Positions 27,764 to 37,190 of a stretch of 64,000 nt of DNA are shown in pieces. The translations under genes were made by a program, and so were the position numbers. This DNA is from Streptomyces silvae. Lineage in GTDB: Bacteria; Actinomycetota; Actinomycetes; Streptomycetales; Streptomycetaceae. The stretch covers positions 124,001 through 188,000 of the forward strand of contig NZ_JAERUC010000206.1 in NCBI RefSeq assembly GCF_016745505.1, in the 5' to 3' direction. Every line of letters starts with the position of its first letter. The first letter of the stretch is position 1. A model generated the notes under the pieces. That model did not search any database, was not told the DNA's origin, and was given only the letters and a program-made list of their open reading frames with translations.

Positions 27764-29317
27764 GTGGCGTTCTTCGACAATCCCGTGATACCCGGCTTCA
27801 GCCCGGACCCGAGCATCTGCCGTGTGGGCGAGGACTACTACGTGGCGACGTCCAGTTTCGAATACGTACCCGGGGTGCCGCTGTGGCACAGCAGGGACCT
27901 CGTGCACTGGCGGCTGATCGGGCACGCCCTCGACCGCCCCTCGCAACTGTCGCTCCCTGACACGGCCCCCGCCTCCTGCGGGGTGTACGCCCCGACGCTG
28001 CGGCACCACGACGGCCTGTTCTGGATGATCACGACCGTGGTGGCCGGCGCCGGCACCGTCCTCGTGACCGCCGAGGACCCCGCCGGGCCCTGGTCGGAAC
28101 CGGTGCCCGTCGGCATACCCGGCATCGATCCCGACCTGGCCTGGGACGACGAGGGGAACTGCTGGTGCGTGTTCTCGCACGACGGGATACGCGCGGTGCG
28201 CATCGAGCCCAGGACGGGCGAACTGCTCGGTGAGCCCGTGGAGATGTGGTCGGGAAGCGGCCTCCAGTACCCCGAGGGCCCGCACCTCTACAGGATCGGC
28301 GACTGGTGGTACCTGCTGCTCTCCGAGGGCGGCACCGAACGCGGGCACGCGATGTCCGTGGCCAGGGCGCGCACGCTGCCGGGCCCCTTCGAGCCGCACC
28401 CCGACAACCCCGTGCTGTCCCACCGCAGCACGGGCCATCCCGTGCAGAACACCGGCCACGGCGACCTGGTGCAGGCGCACGACGGCACCTGGTGGATGGT
28501 GCTGCTGGGCACCCGGCCCCGCGGCGACACGCCCGGGTTCCACGGCATGGGCCGGGAGACGTTCCTGGTGCCGGTGCGCTGGGAGGACGGATGGCCCCTG
28601 CCGGGACCTCTGGAACTCCGAGCCCAGGCGCCCGCACTGGCCCCGCACCCCTGGCCCGCCGAGCCGCACCGCGACGACTTCGACGCCCCCGCGCTCGCAC
28701 CCTGCTGGGTCTCGCCGAGACGTCACGATCCGGATGCCGCGCGCCTCGACGAGCGGCCGGGCCATCTGGTGCTGCACGCCAGGGCCGACGGCATGGAGCA
28801 GCCCGGTGCCCTGTTCGTCGGGCGGCGCCAGCGCGACGCCGACTGTGTGGCACGGACCCGGGTCGACACCGGTGAAGGAGGCCGGGGAGGCATCGCCGTA
28901 CGGCTCGACGAGGCGCACCACTACCAGGTGGAGGCGGAGGACGGCATGGTGCGCGCGGTCGCCCGCATCGGCCCCCTGCGCCGGACCGTGGCCGAACGGG
29001 CCGTGCCCGCCGGGCCTGTGACGCTGCGGATCGACGTGACCACCACGGACGTTCTGCCGCCCACCGTCACCGTACGACCCGCCGGCCCCGGGACCCCGGC
29101 GCCGTCCGGCCTGCGCGTCGGCGGCCCCGATACCCTGCGCCTCGGGTACGAGACCGGGGACGGGCACGTCGAGATCCTCGCCGAACTCGACGGCCGCTAC
29201 CTCACCACCGAGGTCGCCGGAGGATTCACCGGCCGCGTCGTCGGCATGTACGCGACGCGAGGGGCGCCGGCCTTCGACTGGTTCGAGCTGCGGCCGGCCC
29301 GCCGGGAGCCGACCTGA
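27764..29317 (+). CDS. GH43 family beta-xylosidase/arabinofuranosidase
   Basis: A 517-residue glycoside hydrolase family 43 enzyme acting on xylo- or arabino-oligosaccharides. It begins NPVIPGFSPDPSICRVGEDYYVATSSFEY, where the Asp of PDPS is the usual catalytic base. IDPDLAWDDEG and EGPHLYRIGDWWYLLLSEGG supply the other acidic residues of the five-bladed propeller. From about 300 a C-terminal beta-sandwich follows (starting HRDDFDAP), as in GH43 subfamilies with a GH43_C2 domain. There is no signal peptide, so it is likely cytoplasmic. The GTG start follows a GAGGAC site. Two LacI-type palindromes lie upstream. Confidence 0.93.
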   Translation: MAFFDNPVIPGFSPDPSICRVGEDYYVATSSFEYVPGVPLWHSRDLVHWRLIGHALDRPSQLSLPDTAPASCGVYAPTLRHHDGLFWMITTVVAGAGTVLVTAEDPAGPWSEPVPVGIPGIDPDLAWDDEGNCWCVFSHDGIRAVRIEPRTGELLGEPVEMWSGSGLQYPEGPHLYRIGDWWYLLLSEGGTERGHAMSVARARTLPGPFEPHPDNPVLSHRSTGHPVQNTGHGDLVQAHDGTWWMVLLGTRPRGDTPGFHGMGRETFLVPVRWEDGWPLPGPLELRAQAPALAPHPWPAEPHRDDFDAPALAPCWVSPRRHDPDAARLDERPGHLVLHARADGMEQPGALFVGRRQRDADCVARTRVDTGEGGRGGIAVRLDEAHHYQVEAEDGMVRAVARIGPLRRTVAERAVPAGPVTLRIDVTTTDVLPPTVTVRPAGPGTPAPSGLRVGGPDTLRLGYETGDGHVEILAELDGRYLTTEVAGGFTGRVVGMYATRGAPAFDWFELRPARREPT

Positions 29318-29334
29318 CACCAGGGGAGCGGGTC

Positions 29335-30423
29335 TCAGACCGGGTAGGCGTGCGTCTGCGTCGCCTTCACCGTCGCCCAGACCGCCGCGCCGGGGCGCAG
29401 GTCGAGCTCCGCGGCGGCGACCGTGGTCAGGTCCGCGGCGAGGGGCAGTTCCCCGGTGAGGTCGGCGCGGATCTGGTCACCGTGGGTCTCCAGGCCCGCG
29501 ATCTCGCAGTGCCAGAGGTTGCGGGCGCTCGCGCCGGCGGGCCGCTCGCGGTGGAGGGTGACCGCGTTCGGCGGGAAGGCGACGAAGACCGGGCCGGACA
29601 GGTCCTCCGTGGTGGTGACGCAGGGGCCCGCGTCGAGGCGGACGGTGTGGCCGTCGGCCGTCCCCCGGAAGAGGTTCAGGCCGACCAGTTGGGCGATGTA
29701 GTCCGTACGGGGATGGCGGGCGATGTGGGACGGCGCGCCCTCCTGAACGACCCGGCCGTCCTCGACCACGACCAGGCGGTCGGCCAGCACCATGGCGTCC
29801 AGCGGATCGTGCGTGACCAGGACGGCCACGGCTTCGAACTCGGCCAGGTGCCGCCGCAGTTGCGACCGGACCTCCAGCCGGGTGCGGGCGTCCAGCGCCG
29901 CCAGCGGCTCATCCAGGAGCAGCAGGCGCGGCCGGGTGGCCAGCGCGCGGGCCAGGGCGACCCGCTGGGCCTGCCCGCCGGACAGCTTGCGCGGCTTGGC
30001 GCCGGCATGGTCCGCGAGCCCCAGCCGGCCGAGCCACTCGGAGGCCTGCGCCCGGGCCTCCGCCTTGGCCGAACCCTGGCAGCGCGGCCCGAAGGCCACG
30101 TTGTCCAGCGCGGTGAGATGGGGGAAGAGCAGATAGTCCTGGAAGACGACGCCGACGGGGCGGGACTCCGGGGGCGTAGGCTCCAACGCCTGCCCGTCCA
30201 GCCGCAGATGGCCCGCGGTGAGCGGTGTCAGACCGGCGAGGGCGCGCAGTGCGGTGGTCTTGCCGGCGCCGTTCGGGCCGAGCAGGGCGACGACCTCGCC
30301 GGGCGCGACGGTCAGCGCCACATCGAGGCGGAAGGCGCCGCGCCCGACGACGAGACGGGCGTCGAGGCCCTCCGCGCGCCCATCGGAGCGGGGGCCGGGA
30401 GCGGTGTCGCGGGTGTCGGTCAT
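29335..30423 (-). CDS. modC: Molybdate ABC transporter ATP-binding protein
   Basis: A 362-residue ATPase of the molybdate/tungstate importer. Walker A is GPNGAGKTT (49-57), the Q-loop is VVFQDYLLFPHLTALDN, the signature is LSGGQAQR and Walker B is LLLLDEPLAALD. The C-terminal ~65 residues form a Mop-like oxyanion-binding domain (NLWHCEIAGLETHGDQI to AAVWATVKATQTHAYPV), which marks ModC and allows feedback by molybdate. The ATG overlaps the modB stop by 4 bp. It ends 17 bp from the convergent GH43 stop, so there is little room for a terminator. Confidence 0.95.
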   Translation of the reverse strand: MTDTRDTAPGPRSDGRAEGLDARLVVGRGAFRLDVALTVAPGEVVALLGPNGAGKTTALRALAGLTPLTAGHLRLDGQALEPTPPESRPVGVVFQDYLLFPHLTALDNVAFGPRCQGSAKAEARAQASEWLGRLGLADHAGAKPRKLSGGQAQRVALARALATRPRLLLLDEPLAALDARTRLEVRSQLRRHLAEFEAVAVLVTHDPLDAMVLADRLVVVEDGRVVQEGAPSHIARHPRTDYIAQLVGLNLFRGTADGHTVRLDAGPCVTTTEDLSGPVFVAFPPNAVTLHRERPAGASARNLWHCEIAGLETHGDQIRADLTGELPLAADLTTVAAAELDLRPGAAVWATVKATQTHAYPV

Positions 30424-31274
30424 CCTGCTGTCATCCAACGGTCGCGCAGACCGGCCAGCACCGCGACGGACACGGTGAGCAGGACCAGGCTGAGGGCGAT
30501 GGCCGCCTCCGGGTCGCTCTGCAGCGCCAGGTACACGGCCAGCGGCATGGTCTGGGTGCGGCCGGGGAAGTTCCCGGCGAAGGTGATCGTCGCACCGAAC
30601 TCGCCCAGGGCACGGGCCCAGGCCAGCACGGCGCCCGCGGCGACGCCCGGTGCGATCAGCGGCAGCGTGACCCGGCGGAACGCGGTGAAGCGGGAGGCGC
30701 CGAGCGTGGCGGCGGCCTCCTCGAAGCGCGGATCGGCGGCGCGCAGGGTCCCCTCGACGCTGATGACGAGGAACGGCATCGCGACGAACGCCTCCGCGAT
30801 CACGACCCCCGCCGTGGTGAACGGCAGCGTGATCCCGAACCAGTCGTCCAGCGACTTCCCGACGATCCCGTTGCGTCCGAGCGCCATCAGCAGCGCCACA
30901 CCGCCGACCACGGGGGGCAGGACCAGCGGCAGGGTGACGAGCGCCCGTACGAGACCGCGCCCGCGGAACTCGACGCGGGCCAGCAGCCAGGCCAGCGGCA
31001 CCCCGATGACCAGGCTGACGGCCGTCGCGGCCGTGGCGCACACCAGGGACAGCTGGAGCGCCTGCCAGACCTCGGCACTGGTCAGCAGCTCGGGCAGGCT
31101 GCGCCACGGGGCCCGTACGAGCAGGGCCACCAGCGGCACGATCAGGAACGCCAGACCGAGCAGCGCGGGCACCAGGAGCGGCAGCGGAACACCCCGGCGG
31201 CCCCGGATACGCCGACGCCGCGGCCCGCCCCGGGGGGCGCCGGCCGCGGCACCGGTCTTGTCGAGCTCGGTCAC
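30420..31274 (-). CDS. modB: Molybdate ABC transporter permease
   Basis: A 284-residue inner-membrane permease of the ModB family with about six membrane segments after a short basic N-terminus. The EAA loop that contacts ModC is visible as EEAAATLGASRFTAFRRVTLP, followed by the ModB-typical ARALGEFGATITFAG. The GTG start overlaps the modA stop by 4 bp and its own stop overlaps modC by 4 bp, so the three genes are translationally coupled. Confidence 0.95.
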   Translation of the reverse strand: MTELDKTGAAAGAPRGGPRRRRIRGRRGVPLPLLVPALLGLAFLIVPLVALLVRAPWRSLPELLTSAEVWQALQLSLVCATAATAVSLVIGVPLAWLLARVEFRGRGLVRALVTLPLVLPPVVGGVALLMALGRNGIVGKSLDDWFGITLPFTTAGVVIAEAFVAMPFLVISVEGTLRAADPRFEEAAATLGASRFTAFRRVTLPLIAPGVAAGAVLAWARALGEFGATITFAGNFPGRTQTMPLAVYLALQSDPEAAIALSLVLLTVSVAVLAGLRDRWMTAG

Positions 31275-32095
31275 GGCTTGAGGAACCCGGCCCCGGTCAG
31301 GACCTTCTGGCCTTCGGAGGACTGCACCAGGGCGATGAACGCCTTGGCGGCGTCGGCGTTCTGCGTGTCCTTGAGCTGGGCGATCGGGTAGTCGTTGATG
31401 GCGTCGGCCGATTCGGGGAAGTCCACGCCCTCCACCTTGCCACCCGCCGCGTGCACATCCGTCTTGTAGACGACGGCCGCGTCGGCCTCCTTCAGCTCGA
31501 CCTTGGTCAGAGCGGACTTGACGTCCTGCTCGTAGGAGACCGGGGTCAGCTTGAGGCCGGCGGCGTCGAGGGACTTCTGGGCGGCGGCGCCACAGGGCAC
31601 CTCCTTGTCGCAGAGGACCACCTTGAGGCCGGAGTCGGTGAGGTCCTTCAGGGAGGAGATCTTGTCGGGGTTGCCCGGCAGGGTGGCGATCTCCAGCTGG
31701 TTGCGGACGAAGGTAGCGGGCGTGCCGGTGGCGTCCCCCGCGTCGGTGACGATCTTCATCGTCTTGGGGCTGGCCGAGGCGAACACGTCGGCGGGGGCGC
31801 CGCCGGGGATGCTCGCGGCGAGGGAGTCACTGCCGCCGAAGCTGAAGGTGACCTTCGTGCCGGGGTGGGCCTTCTCGAACTCCTTGCCCAGGGTCGTGAA
31901 GCTCTCCTTGAGCGAGGCCGCCGCGAACACGGTCACCGTGCCGGACAGCTCGTCCGACGGGGAGGCGGTCCCCGGGGAGTCCGACGCCGACGAGGAGTCG
32001 TCGGACGACGAGCAGGCGCTCAGGGCCAGCAGGGCGGTGGCGCCCGCAACGGCCGTCTGAAGGGTCCGGCGGGTCCGGCGCGCGGTACGGGTCAT
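31271..32095 (-). CDS. modA: Molybdate-binding lipoprotein
   Basis: A 274-residue substrate-binding lipoprotein. The lipobox is LLALSAC with Cys28, then a Ser/Asp-rich linker. The binding fold shows the ModA signatures VTVFAAASLKESF, SFGGSDSLAASIPGGAPADVFASA and DAAVVYKTDVHAAGG. First gene of modABC. A GTG one codon earlier is an alternative start. No ModE-like regulator gene is adjacent. Confidence 0.96.
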   Translation of the reverse strand: MTRTARRTRRTLQTAVAGATALLALSACSSSDDSSSASDSPGTASPSDELSGTVTVFAAASLKESFTTLGKEFEKAHPGTKVTFSFGGSDSLAASIPGGAPADVFASASPKTMKIVTDAGDATGTPATFVRNQLEIATLPGNPDKISSLKDLTDSGLKVVLCDKEVPCGAAAQKSLDAAGLKLTPVSYEQDVKSALTKVELKEADAAVVYKTDVHAAGGKVEGVDFPESADAINDYPIAQLKDTQNADAAKAFIALVQSSEGQKVLTGAGFLKP

Positions 32096-32528
32096 CACGG
32101 GTCTGCTCCCTCTTCGTCCTGACGGGCACGACCACCCGGGGTCCTGGCGGACCCGCTCATGGACCGGTTCGCGCGCACGCGGCGGCGCCCCCGGTCCGGT
32201 AGGCGTGCATACGCTGATCATACTGCCGCAGATGCGAGGGGAAAGTCCCTTGTCGCTTCGCATGAGGCGCAATCATGATCGCCGTCGTTGGCATGTGCGT
32301 TTGTACGGAGAGTGAGTCCGGATGCCGGTCATGGTCCGGCGCGGGACCGGCCGCCTCGCCGCCCGCCCGGTCCCGTCGTCGGGCCCCGCCACGCCGTTCC
32401 GCCCGCCGTCCGGGTGAACTCCGCTCCGGAGGGGCCGGGCGACGGGCAGGCATAGGGGCATCCGCGGTCCTCGCGGCCGGAAGCACCGGTGGACGCGGAA
32501 GCGGACAACCGAGCGAAAGGGGCTGTCC
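32096..32528. other. Divergent region between modA and the crt operon
   Basis: About 430 bp without a credible gene, with a lower-GC section around 32200-32320. It must carry promoters for modABC (minus) and crtE (plus). The partial palindrome GCGTGCATACGC (about 32201-32212) is the only dyad I noticed, and it is weak. The light-responsive litR/litQ-type genes that flank crt clusters in some Streptomyces are not present on either side. Confidence 0.5.
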
Positions 32529-33668
32529 ATGCTCGGTCCACGGGCGGCGCGGGCGGGCGCCGGCACAGGCGCGGGCCCCGGCGGTGTCCCGCGTACGGCG
32601 GCCGAGGCGGCCGCGGCCGTCGACGCCGTCCTCGCGGAGCACCTGCACGCCCGGGTGGCGGAAGCACGGGGCGTGGACGCCGTCTTCGCCGACGAGGTGG
32701 CCACCCGGGTGGCGGAGTTCGTCCTGCGGGGCGGCAAACGGCTGCGGACGGCCTTCGTGTGGTGCGGATGGCTGGCCGCCGGAGGGGCCGGCGACCCCGG
32801 GATGCCGCTGCGCGTCGGCGCCGCCCTGGAACTGCTCCAGGCCTGCGCCCTGGTGCACGACGACGTCATGGACGAATCGCCGGTACGCCGCGGCGCGCCC
32901 GCCGTGCACACGGACTTCGCCCGCACGCACCGGGAGGGCCGCATGCGCGGTTCCGCCGCGTCCTACTCCGCCACCGCCGCGGTGCTCACCGGGGACCTCG
33001 CACTGGCGTGGGCCGACGACCTGCTCACCGAGACGGCGCTCGCCTCCCCTTACGGCGAACGGCTGTTCCGGGAGTGGCAGGCGATGCGGGGCGAGATGGT
33101 CGCCGGGCAGTACCTGGACATGCGGGCCCAGGCGACGGGCTCCTCCGACCCCGCCCTGGCCAGGACCATCGCGACGCTCAAGAGCGCGTACTACACCGTG
33201 GCACGGCCGCTCGCCCTCGGCGCGTGCCTGACGGGGGCGAGCGCCGGTGCCCTGGACGGGCTGCGGTCCGCCGGACGGTGCGCGGGGCTCGCCTTCCAGC
33301 TGCGCGACGACCTGCTGGGCGCCTTCGGCGACCCCGCCGTCACGGGGAAACCCGCGGACGAGGACCTGCGGTCACGCAAGCTCACCTTCCTCCTGGCGGC
33401 CGCGCTCCGCCTCGCCGCCGAGACGGGCGACACCGAGGCACTGGCGGTGCTCGGCCCGGAGGGCTCCGGCGCGGACACGGTCGACCGCATGCGCGCCGCT
33501 CTGGAACGCACGGGCGCCCGGGCGGCGGTCGAGGAGGAGATCACCGAACTCTCCGGAGCGAGCCTGCGGCACTTCGCGGACACCGGGGCGGACCCGCGTG
33601 CCCGGCGGGAGTTCGCCGCGCTGGTGGCCAGAGCCGTGGGCGCCGTACCGAACGGGGAGGGCGCATGA
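32529..33668 (+). CDS. crtE: Geranylgeranyl diphosphate synthase
   Basis: A 379-residue trans-isoprenyl diphosphate synthase making GGPP for carotenoids. The first Asp-rich motif is DDVMD (111-115), preceded by ALELLQACALVHD. The GGKRLR motif that binds IPP is upstream at about 69-74, and the second acidic motif is FQLRDDLLGAFGD (Asp260, Asp261), the DDxxG form common in actinobacterial enzymes. First gene of the plus-strand crt operon; its stop overlaps crtI by 4 bp. Confidence 0.95.
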   Translation: MLGPRAARAGAGTGAGPGGVPRTAAEAAAAVDAVLAEHLHARVAEARGVDAVFADEVATRVAEFVLRGGKRLRTAFVWCGWLAAGGAGDPGMPLRVGAALELLQACALVHDDVMDESPVRRGAPAVHTDFARTHREGRMRGSAASYSATAAVLTGDLALAWADDLLTETALASPYGERLFREWQAMRGEMVAGQYLDMRAQATGSSDPALARTIATLKSAYYTVARPLALGACLTGASAGALDGLRSAGRCAGLAFQLRDDLLGAFGDPAVTGKPADEDLRSRKLTFLLAAALRLAAETGDTEALAVLGPEGSGADTVDRMRAALERTGARAAVEEEITELSGASLRHFADTGADPRARREFAALVARAVGAVPNGEGA

Positions 33669-35200
33669 GGACCGTCACCGGACCCACCGACCACGTGGTG
33701 GTGGTCGGCGCCGGACTGTCCGGCCTCGCCGCGGCACTCCATCTGCTGGGCGCGGGACGGCGGGTGACCGTCGTCGAGCGTGACGCCGGGCCCGGCGGAC
33801 GTGCCGGCAGGCTGGAACTCGGCGGCTACCGGGTCGACACAGGACCCACCGTGCTGACCATGCCCCACCTGGCCGACGAGGCCTTCGCCGCCGTCGGGGA
33901 CAGCCTCCACCGGCGGGTCGAGCTGATCCCGCTGCACCCGGCCTACCGTGCCCTCTTCGCCGACGGCAGCCGCCTCGACGTCCACACGGACGGCGAGGCG
34001 ATGGAGGCCGAGGTCCGCCGGTTCGCCGGAGCCGCGGAGGCCGAGGGCTACCGGCGGCTGCGGCGCTGGCTGGAGCGGATGTACCGGGCGCAGATGCACC
34101 GCTTCATCGACACCAACTTCGACTCGCCCTTCCAGCTCCTGCACCCGGACCTCGCCCGGCTCGCCGCTCTCGGCGGCTTCGGCCGGCTCGACCCGCAGAT
34201 CGGCAGGTTCCTCTCGGACCCACGGCTGCGCCGGGTCTTCTCCTTCCAGGCGCTGTACGCCGGCGTCGCCCCGGCCCGTGCCCTCGCCGCCTACGCCGTC
34301 ATCGCCTACATGGACACGGTCGCCGGCGTCTGGTTCCCGAAGGGCGGCATGCACGCGCTGCCCCGGGCGATGGCCGACGCGGCGGCCGACGCGGGAGGAG
34401 AATTCCGCTGGAAGGCCGAGGTGACCGCCCTGGAGCGTACGTCCGGGCGGGTACGGGCCGTCCGGCTGGCGTCCGGCGAGCGGATCGCCTGCGACGCCGT
34501 CGTCCTGACCCCGGATCTCCCCGTCGTCCACCGGCTCCTGGGCCGGGCGCCCCGGCGGCCCGTACCGCTGCGCCACGCGCCGTCGGCCGTCGTCCTGCAC
34601 GCCGGCACGGACCGCACCTGGCCGGAACTCGCGCACCACACCCTGTCGTTCGGCGCCGCCTGGGAGAGCACCTTCGACGAACTCACCCGGACCGGACGGG
34701 TGATGAGCGACCCGTCGCTGCTCATCACCCGGCCGACGACGCACGACCCGGCACTGGCGCCCGACGGCAGACACCTGCACTTCGTCCTCGCCCCCTGCCC
34801 CAACACCACGACCGGCCCGTCGGCCGCCGGCTGGCGTGACCTGGGACCCCGCTACCGGGACGGCCTGCTGGCCGAGCTGGAACGCCGGGGCCTCCACGGC
34901 TTCGGGGCCTCCGTCGACCGGGAGCTGCTCGTCACCCCGGTGGACTGGACGGCGCAGGGCCACGCGGCGGGCACCCCGTTCTCCGTGTCCCACACCTTCG
35001 CGCAGACCGGCCCCTTCCGGCCACGCAATCTCGTGCGCGGCTACGACAACGTCGTCCTCGCCGGCTGCGGGACCACCCCCGGGGTGGGCGTGCCGACCGT
35101 CCTGGTCAGCGGCAAGCTCGCCGCGGCCCGCATCACGGGCGCCCCCCGAGCGGCGGGCGCGCGCCGCCGTCCCCCCGTCCTCGAAGGGCAGAGCCGATGA
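33665..35200 (+). CDS. crtI: Phytoene desaturase
   Basis: A 511-residue FAD-dependent phytoene desaturase converting phytoene to lycopene. The dinucleotide-binding fold is at 10-40 (VVVVGAGLSGLAAALHLLG). The CrtI-family GPGGRAGRLELGGYRVDTGPTV follows, and the C-terminal signature is NVVLAGCGTTPGVGVPTVLVSG. The start is the ATG that overlaps the crtE stop; the same frame is open upstream inside crtE but has no domain there. Length is typical. Confidence 0.96.
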   Translation: MRTVTGPTDHVVVVGAGLSGLAAALHLLGAGRRVTVVERDAGPGGRAGRLELGGYRVDTGPTVLTMPHLADEAFAAVGDSLHRRVELIPLHPAYRALFADGSRLDVHTDGEAMEAEVRRFAGAAEAEGYRRLRRWLERMYRAQMHRFIDTNFDSPFQLLHPDLARLAALGGFGRLDPQIGRFLSDPRLRRVFSFQALYAGVAPARALAAYAVIAYMDTVAGVWFPKGGMHALPRAMADAAADAGGEFRWKAEVTALERTSGRVRAVRLASGERIACDAVVLTPDLPVVHRLLGRAPRRPVPLRHAPSAVVLHAGTDRTWPELAHHTLSFGAAWESTFDELTRTGRVMSDPSLLITRPTTHDPALAPDGRHLHFVLAPCPNTTTGPSAAGWRDLGPRYRDGLLAELERRGLHGFGASVDRELLVTPVDWTAQGHAAGTPFSVSHTFAQTGPFRPRNLVRGYDNVVLAGCGTTPGVGVPTVLVSGKLAAARITGAPRAAGARRRPPVLEGQSR

Positions 35201-36183
35201 ACCACCGCGAACTGGACGCCGCCGGGATCACCGCGCCCGCCCTGCGCGCCGCCTACGCCCGCTGCCGGCGGCTCAACGCCCGGCACGGCCGCACCTACTT
35301 CCTCGCCACCCGGCTGCTCCCCGTCGAACGCCGCTGCGCCGTCCACGCGCTGTACGGCTTCGCCCGGTGGGCCGACGACATCGTGGACGACCTGGACCGT
35401 CGCCTGCTCCCCGAGGAACGCGACCGGCTGCTGCGCCTGCTGGAGAGCGACCTGGCCCACGGCCTGCGTACGGGGGGCGGCGACGAGCCGGTCGTCAGGG
35501 CCGTGGCGGACACCGCCGCGCGCTACGCCATCGACCACGGCCTCTTCGCCGACTTCCTGGCGTCCATGCGCAGCGACCTCACGGTCACCGAGTATCCGAC
35601 GTACGCCGATCTGCGCGGGTACATGCACGGTTCGGCGGCGGTCATCGGCCTCCAGATGCTGCCCGTGCTCGGGACCGTCGTACCCCGTGAGGAGGCGGCC
35701 CCGCACGCCGCCTCGCTCGGTGTGGCCTTCCAGCTCACCAACTTCCTGCGGGACGTGGGCGAGGACCTGGACCGCGGCCGTGTCTACCTGCCGGCGGACC
35801 TGCTCGCCGCCCACGCCGTGGACCGCCCCCTGCTGGAGTGGAGCCGCCGCACCGGACGGCACGACCCGCGCCTGCGGGCCGCGTTCGCCGAGGCCGACAC
35901 GGTGATCAGGGCCGTCTACCGGGAGGCGGAACCGGGCATCGCCATGCTGGAGCCACGGGTGCGGCCCTGCATCCGTACGGCCTTCGTTCTGTACCGGGGG
36001 ATCCTGGACGCGGTCGCCGCCGACGACTACCGGGTGCTGCACCGCCGCGCCGTGGTGCCGCGCCACCGCCGGGCCGCCACCGCGGCGGGCGGGCTCGTAC
36101 GGATCCTGGGAGCGCGGCTGCGCACCGGACCGTCCGCACCCGCCCAGGGCGCGGCCGCCGGGGCGGAGGGCTCCCTGCGATGA
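35197..36183 (+). CDS. crtB: Phytoene synthase
   Basis: A 328-residue squalene/phytoene synthase condensing two GGPP into phytoene. The first Asp-rich motif is ADDIVDD (Asp60, Asp61, Asp64) and the second is NFLRDVGEDLDRGRVYLP (Asp186, Asp190). HGRTYFLATRLLP is the usual N-terminal block. The ATG overlaps the crtI stop by 4 bp and the stop overlaps the Rieske gene by 4 bp. Confidence 0.96.
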   Translation: MNHRELDAAGITAPALRAAYARCRRLNARHGRTYFLATRLLPVERRCAVHALYGFARWADDIVDDLDRRLLPEERDRLLRLLESDLAHGLRTGGGDEPVVRAVADTAARYAIDHGLFADFLASMRSDLTVTEYPTYADLRGYMHGSAAVIGLQMLPVLGTVVPREEAAPHAASLGVAFQLTNFLRDVGEDLDRGRVYLPADLLAAHAVDRPLLEWSRRTGRHDPRLRAAFAEADTVIRAVYREAEPGIAMLEPRVRPCIRTAFVLYRGILDAVAADDYRVLHRRAVVPRHRRAATAAGGLVRILGARLRTGPSAPAQGAAAGAEGSLR

Positions 36184-37187
36184 ACACCCCGCGCAGAGCG
36201 ACGACATGGACGTCACCGCTGCGGGTGCGGCGCGCCCCCCGCTGGGAGCGGCAGGCACCGACCTGGCGCGAGGCGAGGCCCGCCGTGATCGCCGAGGCGC
36301 TGAAGCGGGCTACGGCCCGCCCGTCGGGCAACTGGTACGTCGCCGGGGCCTCCCGGGACATCGGGGCGAGGGACCGCCCGTACGGCCGGACGATCGCCGG
36401 GGTGGAAGTCGTCCTGTGGCGGTCCGAGGACGGCACCCCGCACGCCGGGCCGGGGGAGTGCCCCCATCTGGGAGCGCCGCTGCGCGACAGCCGGGTGGTG
36501 TGCGGGACGCTCCTGTGCCACTGGCACGGCTTGGCGCTGGACGGCGGGCCGTTCGCCGGGTGGGAGCCGTACCCGGTGCACGACGACGGGGTCCTGGTCT
36601 GGGTGAGGCTGGACCGGGCCGGGGGCGAGCGCCCGCTGGAGCGCCCAGTCGTACCGGCTCGGCCGGTGCCGGCGGACGCCGTGGACGCGGTGTTCACCGC
36701 CGTGGGCCGGTGCGAACCCGAGGACGTGGTCGCCAACCGGCTCGACCCCTGGCACGGTTCCTGGTTCCACCCGTACGCGTTCGTCGGACTGAGCGTGGCC
36801 GGCACCCCGGAGCAGGGCGGGGAGGACGCGTTCACCGTCGACGTCTCGTTCAAGGTGGCCGGCCGGCTCGTGGTGCCCGTACGGGCGGTGTTCACGGCGC
36901 CCGGGCCCCGCACCGTTCTCATGCGCATCACCGACGGCGAGGGCGCCGGGTCGGTGGTGGAGACGCATGCCACCCCGCTGACAGCGCCCGGCGCGGCTGA
37001 CCCCCGGACCGCGGTCGTCGAGGCCGTCGTCGCGGCCTCCGGCCGGCGGGGCTTCGCCCTCGCCCGTGCCGCGGCGCCCGTCCTGCGCCCCCTGATGCGC
37101 CGGACGGCCGGCCGGCTCTGGCGCGACGACCTGGCGTACGCCGAACGGCGCTGGTCGCTGCGGAGCACCGGGCGCTTCCCCGGCTGA
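36180..37187 (+). CDS. Rieske [2Fe-2S] protein of the carotenoid operon (DUF5914-like)
   Basis: A 335-residue protein with an N-terminal Rieske domain. The iron-sulfur ligands are Cys94 and His96 (ECPHLGAPL) and Cys113 and His116 (LCHWHGLAL). The C-terminal half (HGSWFHPYAFVGLS to the end) resembles the DUF5914-type region found in Streptomyces crt clusters and contains a His pair that could hold a mononuclear metal; this is inference. It occupies the last position of the operon, where the S. griseus cluster has crtV. A role in oxygenating or tailoring the carotenoid is plausible but unproven. Its stop is 3 bp from the convergent crtU stop. Confidence 0.85.
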   Translation: MNTPRRATTWTSPLRVRRAPRWERQAPTWREARPAVIAEALKRATARPSGNWYVAGASRDIGARDRPYGRTIAGVEVVLWRSEDGTPHAGPGECPHLGAPLRDSRVVCGTLLCHWHGLALDGGPFAGWEPYPVHDDGVLVWVRLDRAGGERPLERPVVPARPVPADAVDAVFTAVGRCEPEDVVANRLDPWHGSWFHPYAFVGLSVAGTPEQGGEDAFTVDVSFKVAGRLVVPVRAVFTAPGPRTVLMRITDGEGAGSVVETHATPLTAPGAADPRTAVVEAVVAASGRRGFALARAAAPVLRPLMRRTAGRLWRDDLAYAERRWSLRSTGRFPG

Positions 37188-37190
37188 GCG

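Noticed and set aside
26438..29320. A 960-codon minus-strand frame across the GH43 and YdjC-type genes
   Set aside because: It covers the complement of GH43 and runs out of frame through the deacetylase gene; no domain is visible.
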